Part shown: positions 1 to 7,135 of the stretch, piece by piece | Position numbering within the stretch: position 1 is the stretch's first letter | Layout: every line of letters starts with the position of its first letter | NCBI GenBank assembly: GCA_023256455.1 | Contig: JAGDXN010000072.1 | Coordinates: forward strand, 1 to 11,574 | Length of the DNA: 11,574 nucleotides | Direction of reading: 5' to 3' | Source: Cuniculiplasma sp. | Lineage (GTDB): Archaea > Thermoplasmatota > Thermoplasmata > Thermoplasmatales > Thermoplasmataceae | Position numbers and translations under genes: made by a program | The notes under the pieces: generated by a model | What the model saw: the letters and a program-made list of their open reading frames with translations, nothing else | Told to the model about the DNA's origin: nothing | Databases searched by the model: none

Positions 1-152
1 AGAAAATCAGCTGATTTTTTATTTGTTTAAATTTCACAATATTATTTATAAAAAATACGGGCAGGGGTATTCAAAAATGGTTAAATTCAAATTAAAATAC
101 ACTTTTAAAGTTCAATAAAAGAATTTAAAATAATGCTTTAAAAATCATTTTT
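1..152. other. AT-rich non-coding left edge
   Basis: No convincing gene is seen. A perfect 16-base palindrome (AAAATCAGCTGATTTT, 3-18) runs into a T6 tract (15-20) and could end a plus-strand transcript entering from outside the window. A TATA-like TTTATAAA near 46-54 lies about 25 bases before an ATG at 77, but that frame gives only 13 codons. On the minus strand, T-rich stretches at about 120-145 just past the proton-pump stop could serve as its U-tract terminator. All of these are weak. Confidence 0.4.
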
Positions 153-2474
153 TCATATTTGATAATGCCTGAACACGATTCCCTTGAATTCATCCACAAG
201 GACCATCCAGAGGAAACATATGGCGAGAACTGCAATGACGAATATGGCTGATATGGGTGTATCCAGTATGGACGCAGTCAAAAGATATTTGGAGGGCCGG
301 GATTTCCAGAAATGCCTCCTCTCTCTTACCATGTATACAGTAAATTGTCCCGAAAATACAAGCATAAGGAAGATGTATGTCTGAATCTGAGGGTGGGTAA
401 GGTGGAAAATGAGGCCTGTCCAGAGCACAAAGAAACTCTCCACCACAATCATGAGTGCAAGTGATGCAGATGAACCAACCAGAGATCTCACATTCCATTT
501 TTCAGGCTTTTTGGAGGAACTTACATTATCTGTAGATATGGACATTGTCACAAAGTCGTTTGCAAAAAGAAGCAGGATAATGTCAAAGGGTGTGGTTACG
601 AAGAAGCCCACTATAAAGAATGAAAGTGTAAGAAATATTGCCACCTGAACAGTCTTTATGATCTTGTTCAGTGTATATGTAAGCATCCTCTGAAATATCT
701 TTCTTCCATCAACAACCGCAGCCACAATATCTTCAAGCCCTTCATGGGTCAGAACTATGCTCGCAGAGGCCTTGGGTACATCTGAAGCATTGGAAACTGC
801 TATTCCCACCTCGGCCTGTTTCAGTGCAGGGGCATCATTGACACCATCGCCTGTCATTCCTGTAATATGGCCCTTTCCCTGCAACTCCTTAACAATGTTG
901 AATTTATCCTCCGGATATACTTCAGCAACAACATCACAGTTTTCGATCTGTTCCTTACCAGATCTGATATCATTCACACTGCAGCTATGATCCCCAATGC
1001 CAACCTCCCTTCCTATTTCACTTCCAATTGCAGAGGAATCTCCAGTAATCATTTTCGGCCTTATCCCCATCTCCTTGAGTTCTGAGATAAACTTTGCCGA
1101 ATCTTTCCTTGGCGGATCATAAAGGGGGATGAGTCCCAGGAATCTTCTCTGATTCTCCCCAATGACTGACACCCCAAGGGTCCTGAAACCCTTTCCGGCG
1201 AGTTCTTTGACCCTGTCTAAAATCTCCCCCTTATTTTCAACATCGCACATTCCCACAATGATCTGGGGTGCACCCTTCATGATAAGAAACTCACCGGAAT
1301 CCGTCTCAATCTTTGCCTCAGTTCTTTTTATGGCGGGATCGAATGGAACGAACTCCTTTCTTGTAATATTGGGTATATTAAATCCATTCTTTCTGGTGTA
1401 GTCAATAATTGCAAGATCGATTGAATCCATTGTGGATGCATCAGAGGCTATGGTGGCGTAATACATCAGAGAGTTAACAGTTCCGCTGTAAACAACAGGA
1501 TCACTTACGGAAAGCCTGTTCTCTGTTATGGTTCCTGTCTTGTCAAGGCATAGGGTATCCATGGATGCAGCGTCCTCCACCGATGTGAGCCTTGTAACAA
1601 GCACACCCTTATGGGAAAGATCCAGAGCGCCTATGGCCATTGCCATTGTGAATGTTGCAGGGAGTGCAACAGGCACAGAGGCAATCAAAACAACCAGAGA
1701 GAATGGAATTACGTCTGTCAAACTGATGCCTCTGTATATGGAATAAATCAACAGAACAACTATGAGTGAAAGATCCATAATTACAAGATATTTTACAATA
1801 TCCAGTATGAGGGTTTCCAGATGGGATTTTGCACCGGCCACATTTACAAGCTGGGCGGTCTTTCCAAATATGGTGGAGGAACCCGTGGCTGCAACAACAC
1901 CGGTCGCCTCACCTCTTTTCATTACTGAACTTGAATACAGAACATTTTCCTTAACTTTCTTCACTGGCATGGATTCTCCAGTGAGCATGGACTGGTCCGC
2001 CTGGCATTCCCCATCCATGATTTTGACATCAGCAGGTACAATATCTCCCATTCTCATGTGCACAATATCCCCGGGAACAAGAGCGGAGGCATCCACTGTC
2101 TTCCAGTTGCCGTTTCTCAGCACCCTTGCTGAAACAGTTATTCTCTTCTTCAGAACCTCTATGGCATCCTGTGCTTTCATCTCCTGCAGATAGGAAACAA
2201 TGGCGTTGAAAACAAGAAGGAAAAGAATGATATACATATCAAGGTACTTTCCAAAGAAATAAGTTAGAACTACAGTAATTTCGAGCATCCATGGAACGGG
2301 TGCCCAGAATTTCATGGCAAATTTAACTAAGGGGCTGACCTTTTTTTCGTTTATTACATTTGGCCCGTATTCTTTTATTCTCTTTGCAGCTTCCTCATCG
2401 GTGATTCCGTTTGCGCTTGTCCTTAATCGTTCAAGCGTTTCCTGGATCTTTTCCGTTTCAAGCCCATCAGCCAT
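153..2474 (-). CDS. P-type (P3A) plasma-membrane H+-ATPase
   Basis: This 773-residue protein is a P-type ATPase of the plasma-membrane proton-pump group. It should use ATP to export protons and sustain the membrane potential and pH gradient. From the N-terminus: a cytoplasmic segment with the cation-ATPase N-terminal pattern; M1-M2 with a conserved Asn (N90, cf. plant AHA2 N106); actuator domain with LTGES (164-168); M4 with PVALP (268-272); phosphorylation site DKTGT (D311); nucleotide-domain KGAP (400-403); hinge TGDGVNDAP (541-549); M5-M10. The M6 Asp typical of proton pumps is present in FANDFVTMS (D640). There is no long C-terminal autoinhibitory extension as in plant and fungal pumps. 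The start at 2474 (MADGLE) is chosen because an upstream in-frame GTG (2534) would put the TATA box inside the gene. It is transcribed away from top6B. Cation specificity is inferred from family motifs; subgroup confidence is high. Confidence 0.93.
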   Translation of the reverse strand: MADGLETEKIQETLERLRTSANGITDEEAAKRIKEYGPNVINEKKVSPLVKFAMKFWAPVPWMLEITVVLTYFFGKYLDMYIILFLLVFNAIVSYLQEMKAQDAIEVLKKRITVSARVLRNGNWKTVDASALVPGDIVHMRMGDIVPADVKIMDGECQADQSMLTGESMPVKKVKENVLYSSSVMKRGEATGVVAATGSSTIFGKTAQLVNVAGAKSHLETLILDIVKYLVIMDLSLIVVLLIYSIYRGISLTDVIPFSLVVLIASVPVALPATFTMAMAIGALDLSHKGVLVTRLTSVEDAASMDTLCLDKTGTITENRLSVSDPVVYSGTVNSLMYYATIASDASTMDSIDLAIIDYTRKNGFNIPNITRKEFVPFDPAIKRTEAKIETDSGEFLIMKGAPQIIVGMCDVENKGEILDRVKELAGKGFRTLGVSVIGENQRRFLGLIPLYDPPRKDSAKFISELKEMGIRPKMITGDSSAIGSEIGREVGIGDHSCSVNDIRSGKEQIENCDVVAEVYPEDKFNIVKELQGKGHITGMTGDGVNDAPALKQAEVGIAVSNASDVPKASASIVLTHEGLEDIVAAVVDGRKIFQRMLTYTLNKIIKTVQVAIFLTLSFFIVGFFVTTPFDIILLLFANDFVTMSISTDNVSSSKKPEKWNVRSLVGSSASLALMIVVESFFVLWTGLIFHLTHPQIQTYIFLMLVFSGQFTVYMVRERRHFWKSRPSKYLLTASILDTPISAIFVIAVLAICFLWMVLVDEFKGIVFRHYQI

Positions 2475-2510
2475 AAGGGTATAATGTTTATACAATAAAA
2501 ACAGTTCAGG

Positions 2511-2523
2511 CTTAAATATAAAG
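2511..2523 (-). promoter_or_regulatory. TATA box for the H+-ATPase gene
   Basis: Minus-strand CTTTATATTTAAG resembles an archaeal TATA element. Its centre lies about 43 bases before the ATG at 2474, so a start about 25 bases downstream gives a leader of roughly 15-20 bases, without an obvious Shine-Dalgarno sequence. This differs from the other unit-leading genes here, where the spacing fits leaderless transcripts. Confidence 0.5.
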
Positions 2524-2643
2524 TATGGGAGCACTCAACCCAGATAAGGGGTTTTTCCATGGGTTACAGCAACTTTGTTCATGATATTTACAAGTTTTTC
2601 TAATAAGGGCAAATTCGAATGGGTTTCACAGAGGAAAAAACAC

Positions 2644-2650
2644 TTTAAAG
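2644..2650 (+). promoter_or_regulatory. TATA box for top6B
   Basis: TTTAAAG is preceded by an A-rich purine stretch that could serve as the TFB recognition element. Its centre is about 22-25 bases before the ATG at 2669, so transcription probably starts at or next to the start codon (leaderless mRNA). No Shine-Dalgarno sequence lies close to that ATG. Confidence 0.5.
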
Positions 2651-2668
2651 TAGAACACATGATGAGTT

Positions 2669-4513
2669 ATGCCTGGAAGAGCAAAAAAAGAGGAGTATAA
2701 GCAGGTATCTGTATCTGAGTTCTTTGAGAAGAACAGGCATATTTTAGGTTTCGATTCTGCACAGAAGTCCCTTTTCATGATTGTCAAGGAAGCTGTGGAC
2801 AACTCTTTAGATGCATGTGAGGAAAGGGCCATATTGCCTGAAATTAAGGTAAGTGTTGATAGGGTAAAGGATGACATATTTAGAATAACTGTGGAAGATA
2901 ATGGTCCAGGCATTGAAAGAACTGTTGTTCCAAGGGTATTTGGTCAGTTGCTGTATGGCTCAAGGTTCCATGTTCTCAGGCAAACAAGAGGCCAGCAGGG
3001 ATTGGGTATCACAGCTTCCATTTTATACGGCCAGAGCACCTCTGGAGAACCCTGCATCATAACTACAAAGCGCAGGGAGGATGAGGTTGCCTTCCATTTT
3101 GTACTGGGAATTGATGTGAGATCAAATAAGGCAGATCTCAAGGTGGAGGAGCCCATAATATGGGACAGGGAATCCGGGACATCCATAACCATAACTGCAA
3201 AGGGAAGATATGTCACAGGAAAACAGTCCATAATGGAATATTTGAAGGAGGTTGCAGTGGTGAATCCAAATGCAAGGATTCAGTTCACAGATCCGGATGG
3301 AAAAACTGTAACCTTTGAAAGATCCATAAATGAACCGGCAAAACCTTCAAGGCCAACAAAGCCCCATCCCTATGGAATAGAGCTTGGAGAGCTCCTTTCA
3401 CTTTCCCAATTCACTGAATCCACAGATATTGTCAAGATGCTTGCCACAGAATTTTCAAGGGTAAGTGAGAATTCGGCCACAGAGATCGTACAGAAGGCGG
3501 GAGTAGACCCTGGAATGAATCCAAAGGATCTCACAAAGGAGCAGGCTGAATCCCTTATGAAGGCCATAGGAGAAACAAAGCTGATGCCACCCACTGGCGA
3601 ATCACTTTCGCCCATATCGGAGCAGTTCATAAGGCTTGGAATGCTTGCAGTGTATGGGGAAGAGAGGCCCTCTTTCTTCGGAAAGCCAGTTTCGGGAAAG
3701 GTAAGAATATACAAGGGAAATCCCTTTTCGGTGGAGGTCGGGATGGTATATGGAGGCGATCTCCCATCAGATCAGCCTGTGAGGATTGTACGATATGCAA
3801 ATAAGGTCCCACTCCTTTTTCAGCCCGGATCATGCGCCATAACACAGGCCATATCGGACATTGACTGGAGGCAGCTTGGCTTTGATCAGAAACAGGGGAA
3901 GGGGGTTCCCTATGGACCGGCAATCATTCTCGTACATGTTCACGGGCCCAGGCTGCCATACATATCGGAATCAAAGGAGGCAATTGCTCCCATTGAGGAG
4001 ATTATGGATGAGATCAAGAATGTGATCAGGATCGAAGTAAGGCAGCTGAGGAAGTTCAACAGCAGGGCCGAGAGAAATAAAAAAATCGGGGAAAAGTTCA
4101 ATCTTGTGAGCGTTGTTGTACCTGAAATCGCCAAAAAGGCCTCGGAAATACTTTCCAAGGAAATTCCGGACTGCACCATGGTAATCACAAGGATAGCCAA
4201 TGTTGTCTTTGTCAGGGAAGATATAATCAATGAAAATGGAGTAAAGATTTCGAGAAGTTCTGTCGTTAACTATACAATGGATAAAATTTCCATGAATCTC
4301 AAAATTGTCTTTCCCTTTGGAGAAAAGGATATGGAAATAAGGGATCTGGAACCTTCAAAATCGTATATATTTGATCAGGAATTAAGTCGTATAACGGGAG
4401 GATATTCAGGTGCGGAATATTATTTTACAGGCATTAATCCCGTATATGTACAGGGTGCCGAAGAGCTTCCCGCTGACTGGAACCTGAAGGGGGTGGAAAC
4501 AGTTGAGGAGTAA
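2669..4513 (+). CDS. top6B: DNA topoisomerase VI subunit B
   Basis: This is the ATPase subunit of the type IIB topoisomerase (A2B2), which uses ATP-driven dimerisation to open and close the gate while TopoVI-A cuts both DNA strands. It has 614 residues, close to the size of euryarchaeal TopoVI-B with a C-terminal Ig-like domain and longer than the roughly 530-residue crenarchaeal type. The N-terminal GHKL ATPase shows EAVDNSLDAC (N45, Mg-ATP), EDNGPGIE (D77, G79) and the glycine-rich lid RQTRGQQGLGITAS (104-117). An H2TH-like segment follows at about 240-310, then the transducer domain with PYGPAIILVHV (414-424) and SESKEAI; K436 is probably the switch lysine that contacts the ATP gamma phosphate. 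The C-terminal tail contains the GINPVYVQGAEELPADWN pattern. The start ATG fits a leaderless transcript. It overlaps top6A by 11 bases, so the two subunits are co-expressed. The gene looks intact. Confidence 0.95.
   Translation: MPGRAKKEEYKQVSVSEFFEKNRHILGFDSAQKSLFMIVKEAVDNSLDACEERAILPEIKVSVDRVKDDIFRITVEDNGPGIERTVVPRVFGQLLYGSRFHVLRQTRGQQGLGITASILYGQSTSGEPCIITTKRREDEVAFHFVLGIDVRSNKADLKVEEPIIWDRESGTSITITAKGRYVTGKQSIMEYLKEVAVVNPNARIQFTDPDGKTVTFERSINEPAKPSRPTKPHPYGIELGELLSLSQFTESTDIVKMLATEFSRVSENSATEIVQKAGVDPGMNPKDLTKEQAESLMKAIGETKLMPPTGESLSPISEQFIRLGMLAVYGEERPSFFGKPVSGKVRIYKGNPFSVEVGMVYGGDLPSDQPVRIVRYANKVPLLFQPGSCAITQAISDIDWRQLGFDQKQGKGVPYGPAIILVHVHGPRLPYISESKEAIAPIEEIMDEIKNVIRIEVRQLRKFNSRAERNKKIGEKFNLVSVVVPEIAKKASEILSKEIPDCTMVITRIANVVFVREDIINENGVKISRSSVVNYTMDKISMNLKIVFPFGEKDMEIRDLEPSKSYIFDQELSRITGGYSGAEYYFTGINPVYVQGAEELPADWNLKGVETVEE
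4489..4496 (+). promoter_or_regulatory. Shine-Dalgarno sequence for the top6A TTG start
   Basis: GGGGGTGG lies 6 bases before the TTG at 4503, inside the end of top6B. It contains GGTG, complementary to the archaeal 16S rRNA 3' tail. It supports the TTG as start, though a second TTG at 4533 also has a GAGG (4524-4527) five bases upstream. Confidence 0.4.
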
Positions 4514-5585
4514 TGAGAATACTGAGGAAACGTTGAAAAATTTTGTAAGGCAAATTTATGATTCCATTCAAAGAGGGGAAATACCTGAGATAAGGTTAAA
4601 ATCAAGGACAAAGGAGAATATTGTGCTTGACAGCCTTCTTGGTGTCTGGAAATATGGGGATCAGGAGGTGCTCAGATCGGCAAAGAAGATGGATGGGGCC
4701 CAGTTCATGGCAAAGACTCTCTATACAATACAGTTCATTCTTGAAATGCTGGGTGAATCAAAATCTTCCACACTGAGGGAAATGTACTACATATCTGAGG
4801 GATGGAAGGACTATAAGTTCACGGCGCAGGATGAATCCAACCTTCTTGTGGAGGATATGGAAGTTATAACAGAACTTCTCAGGGAGGATTTTCATCTCAG
4901 GCCTGAAGAAAACGGCGCAAGCATCATTGGAAATATAACCATTGAGGAGAAAAACAGGAAGAACGAATTCAAGAGGATAAACTGCAGGGATGATGTGGGG
5001 GATGCGGGATATACCATACCCTATAATGTGGAATCTGAAAAACTGAGGCTCATATCCCATGATGCAGATATGATAGTTGCGCTGGAAACTGGAGGTATGT
5101 TTGACAGACTTGTGGAAAATAAGTTTGATGAGGATTTCAGGGCTGTACTTGTCCATCTTAAAGGCCAGCCTGCAAGAAGCACAAGGAGGTTGTTGAAGAG
5201 AATGAATGAGGAGATGAATCTTCCTGTATACATTTTCACTGATGGTGACCCATGGTCATTCAGGATATACGCATCAATTGCCTACGGCGCCATAAAGACT
5301 GCACACATATCCCACTGGCTTGCAGTTCCCACAGCGGAATTTGTCGGAATTACAGCAAGTGATATTCTCACATATGACCTTCCCACAGATAAGTTAAGCG
5401 ATAAGGATGTGGCTGCACTCAACGCAGAACTTCAGGATCCAAGATTCAACACAGAGTTCTGGAAATCTGAAATAGAGACAATGCTTAAAATAAACCAGAA
5501 GGCTGAGCAGCAGGCACTGGCAAAATATGGCCTTAACTTTGTGACAGAAACCTATCTGCCTGAGAAATTGAACCTGAGGTCTTAG
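4503..5585 (+). CDS. top6A: DNA topoisomerase VI subunit A (Spo11-like)
   Basis: This is the DNA-cleaving subunit of topoisomerase VI, homologous to eukaryotic Spo11. As read it has 360 residues, a usual length. The N-terminal winged-helix (CAP-like) domain carries the active-site tyrosine in LREMYYISEG; by analogy with Spo11 (RDxFY) the second tyrosine, Y96, should form the 5'-phosphotyrosyl bond. The Toprim domain follows, with the catalytic Glu in VALETGGMF (E195) and the metal-binding DxD in FTDGDPW (D247, D249). Both sites look complete. No in-frame ATG occurs before residue 64, well inside the conserved N-terminal helix, so a TTG start is needed. TTG at 4503 has a Shine-Dalgarno sequence and overlaps top6B by 11 bases; TTG at 4533, ten codons later, is the alternative. 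The next gene begins just after the stop, making a three-gene unit. Confidence 0.94.
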   Translation: MRSNENTEETLKNFVRQIYDSIQRGEIPEIRLKSRTKENIVLDSLLGVWKYGDQEVLRSAKKMDGAQFMAKTLYTIQFILEMLGESKSSTLREMYYISEGWKDYKFTAQDESNLLVEDMEVITELLREDFHLRPEENGASIIGNITIEEKNRKNEFKRINCRDDVGDAGYTIPYNVESEKLRLISHDADMIVALETGGMFDRLVENKFDEDFRAVLVHLKGQPARSTRRLLKRMNEEMNLPVYIFTDGDPWSFRIYASIAYGAIKTAHISHWLAVPTAEFVGITASDILTYDLPTDKLSDKDVAALNAELQDPRFNTEFWKSEIETMLKINQKAEQQALAKYGLNFVTETYLPEKLNLRS

Positions 5586-5590
5586 GTGAT
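5584..5590 (+). promoter_or_regulatory. Shine-Dalgarno sequence that decides the hydrolase start
   Basis: AGGTGAT is a strong match to the complement of the archaeal 16S rRNA 3' end. It overlaps the last two bases of the top6A stop codon and lies 4 bases before a TTG at 5595. A GTG at 5586 is embedded in this motif, so it is unlikely to be the start. Confidence 0.6.
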
Positions 5591-5594
5591 TAAA

Positions 5595-6401
5595 TTGAAT
5601 GACGAATTACACATCAAGATTGTGCAGTGGAAATCTTCCAGTGATGTTGATGGCAATCTGCAATTCATAAGGGAAAAGATTGAGCAGGCTGAAAGGGGAA
5701 CCATTGTAGTTTTCCCTGAATATTCCATGCTATATCCCGATTATAAGAATGAAGATGGATTTAAAATGAAAGCGGAAACTTCCGATGGGAATTTCATTAA
5801 TTCCATCAGGAAGAGTGCATCAAAATCATCCTGTGATGTTCTCATAAATTTTGTTGAAAAAACCTTTGGAAGGCCGCTTAACACATCCCTTTACATCAAT
5901 TCGGAGGGTTTTATCACAGCAAGATATTCAAAGACACATCTTTTTGATTCCTATGGCTTCCGGGAATCTTCACTTTATGCCCAGGGATCTTTTGTGCCGG
6001 AGCCATTTTTAGTAAAGGGTGAGCATAGGGCAGGATTGCAGATATGCTACGATATTAGATTTCCGGAAATCACCAGGCTCTATTCGTTGAAATCCGCCAG
6101 CATACTTTTCGTACAGGCTGGATTTTACAAAGGGGATTTCAAATATGAGACATGGAAAACCCTTCTCATGGCAAGGGCCATGGAAAATGGAATGTTTGTG
6201 GTTGCTGCAAACCAGTGCGGTGAGGATTTTCTCGGTCATTCCATGGTCATATCCCCATGGGGCAAAATCCTATCTGAGGCCGGGGATGATTCCCAGGACC
6301 TGGATGTCAAAATATCCATGTCAGAAGTTACGAAATACAGGGAGAATACAGGCGTACTGGACCACAGAAGGCTTGATCTTTATGATGTGAGAGGCCTTTA
6401 A
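5595..6401 (+). CDS. Carbon-nitrogen hydrolase, nitrilase superfamily (Nit1/Nit2-like)
   Basis: This is a cytoplasmic amidase-type enzyme of the nitrilase superfamily. All three catalytic positions are visible (numbered from the TTG start): Glu in VVFPEYSM (E42), Lys in YSKTHLFD (K113) and Cys in GLQICYDIRFPE (C151). The C-terminal GHSMVISPWGKIL and HRRLDLYDV patterns are typical of the Nit1/Nit2 branch, which includes omega-amidases and deaminated-glutathione amidases, so a small amide metabolite is a likelier substrate than a nitrile. The exact substrate cannot be read from sequence. The length, 268 residues, is normal. The start is TTG at 5595 because a strong Shine-Dalgarno sequence lies 4 bases upstream; a GTG at 5586 would add three residues but sits inside that motif. 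It is the third gene of the topoisomerase VI unit. Its stop overlaps the otsB stop on the opposite strand by 4 bases. Confidence 0.88.
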   Translation: MNDELHIKIVQWKSSSDVDGNLQFIREKIEQAERGTIVVFPEYSMLYPDYKNEDGFKMKAETSDGNFINSIRKSASKSSCDVLINFVEKTFGRPLNTSLYINSEGFITARYSKTHLFDSYGFRESSLYAQGSFVPEPFLVKGEHRAGLQICYDIRFPEITRLYSLKSASILFVQAGFYKGDFKYETWKTLLMARAMENGMFVVAANQCGEDFLGHSMVISPWGKILSEAGDDSQDLDVKISMSEVTKYRENTGVLDHRRLDLYDVRGL

Positions 6402-7135
6402 GAGATAGCCCTCAAAATAGATAGAAACTCCTCAACATTTTTTACCCTGTACTTTGCATGGGTATTTCCCTCACCTACATGGATTGAGAGGCATTCGGGG
6501 CATTTAATGAATCCACTTTCATCTGTATCCTCATCCCCGGCTATCAGGCATGGCTTTCCATTTCGGAATCTCCTAATGGCATCTCCCTTATTTACTCCAG
6601 GAATTTTTAATTCAATGATCTGCTTTCCGTAATATAGTTCCATATTATATTCAAGAGCAATCGATTCAATTTCATTCCTTATTTTATCCCACAAATTTTT
6701 ATTTACAAGGCCCAGATGGAAAAGAATTCCAGAAGACTTATCATAAACTCTCAATCCATCATATTTTTCCTGAAGGTTCATTTCCTTAACTTTTTCTATC
6801 CTGCTGGCATATTGGTAGAAATCCTTTACAAGTGGGATTTCTCTCCCATCTAAATAGGCAACAGCACCGTGCATTCCTATGAGGTTTATATCCAGTCCAA
6901 TGAAATCCTTAAGTTCTTTTATCTGCCTGCCGGAAACAATGTAGAGTTCATATTTTTTAGACAGGTTAAATAGGATCTCCCTGAGGGATTGAGGGGCATA
7001 ACATTTTTCAGGATCTATTATTATGGGCACAAGTGTCCCGTCGTAGTCAAGAAATATCTGTGAACCCCCTTCTATTTCCATCTTAATTTCAGTTATCAAT
7101 CTTTCACTGTCTGCAGAACCTTCTTTGTCCACCAT
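6398..7135 (-). CDS. otsB: Trehalose-6-phosphate phosphatase
   Basis: This HAD-superfamily phosphatase removes phosphate from trehalose 6-phosphate to give trehalose, the second step of the OtsA-OtsB route, in the cytoplasm. All HAD motifs are visible: FLDYDGTLVPI (D30 nucleophile, D32 general acid), VSGR (67-70), the Lys of NKGDAI (K183) and the metal-binding GDEDTDESGF (D201, D204). A small cap domain lies between motifs II and III. At up to 245 residues it resembles compact archaeal enzymes such as that of Thermoplasma acidophilum. The start is uncertain: the ATG at 7135 overlaps otsA by 40 bases; a TTG at 7099 overlaps the otsA stop as TTGA and has AGTGA four bases upstream; an ATG at 7081 lies eight codons before the first catalytic motif. 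Translation is probably coupled to otsA. Confidence 0.9.
   Translation of the reverse strand: MVDKEGSADSERLITEIKMEIEGGSQIFLDYDGTLVPIIIDPEKCYAPQSLREILFNLSKKYELYIVSGRQIKELKDFIGLDINLIGMHGAVAYLDGREIPLVKDFYQYASRIEKVKEMNLQEKYDGLRVYDKSSGILFHLGLVNKNLWDKIRNEIESIALEYNMELYYGKQIIELKIPGVNKGDAIRRFRNGKPCLIAGDEDTDESGFIKCPECLSIHVGEGNTHAKYRVKNVEEFLSILRAIS
6438..6443 (+). terminator. Possible U-tract terminator for the top6B-top6A-hydrolase unit
   Basis: A T6 run on the plus strand 37 bases past the hydrolase stop is the first T-tract available to end this unit. It lies inside the 3' end of the opposing otsB gene, so the plus transcript would be antisense to otsB for a short stretch. No hairpin is obvious, which is normal for archaeal U-tract termination. 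Confidence 0.25.

Noticed and set aside
1762..2193. 143-codon plus-strand open frame inside the proton-pump gene
   Set aside because: It lies wholly antisense to a strongly conserved P-type ATPase region including the actuator domain; its translation matches no family I know and it has no promoter or ribosome binding site.
2475..2534. 20-residue N-terminal extension of the proton pump from a GTG at 2534
   Set aside because: It would place the TATA box inside the coding region, and the family-like N-terminus begins at MADGLE.
3627..3923. Minus-strand open frames opposite top6B (also 3370-3714 and 3940-4230)
   Set aside because: They are mirror frames of a conserved gene with no start signals or recognisable domains.
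4758..5156. 132-codon minus-strand open frame inside top6A
   Set aside because: It is antisense to the conserved TopoVI-A catalytic regions, has low-complexity aromatic-rich translation and no promoter.
5586..5588. GTG as start of the carbon-nitrogen hydrolase
   Set aside because: It is inside the AGGTGAT Shine-Dalgarno sequence that correctly spaces the TTG at 5595.
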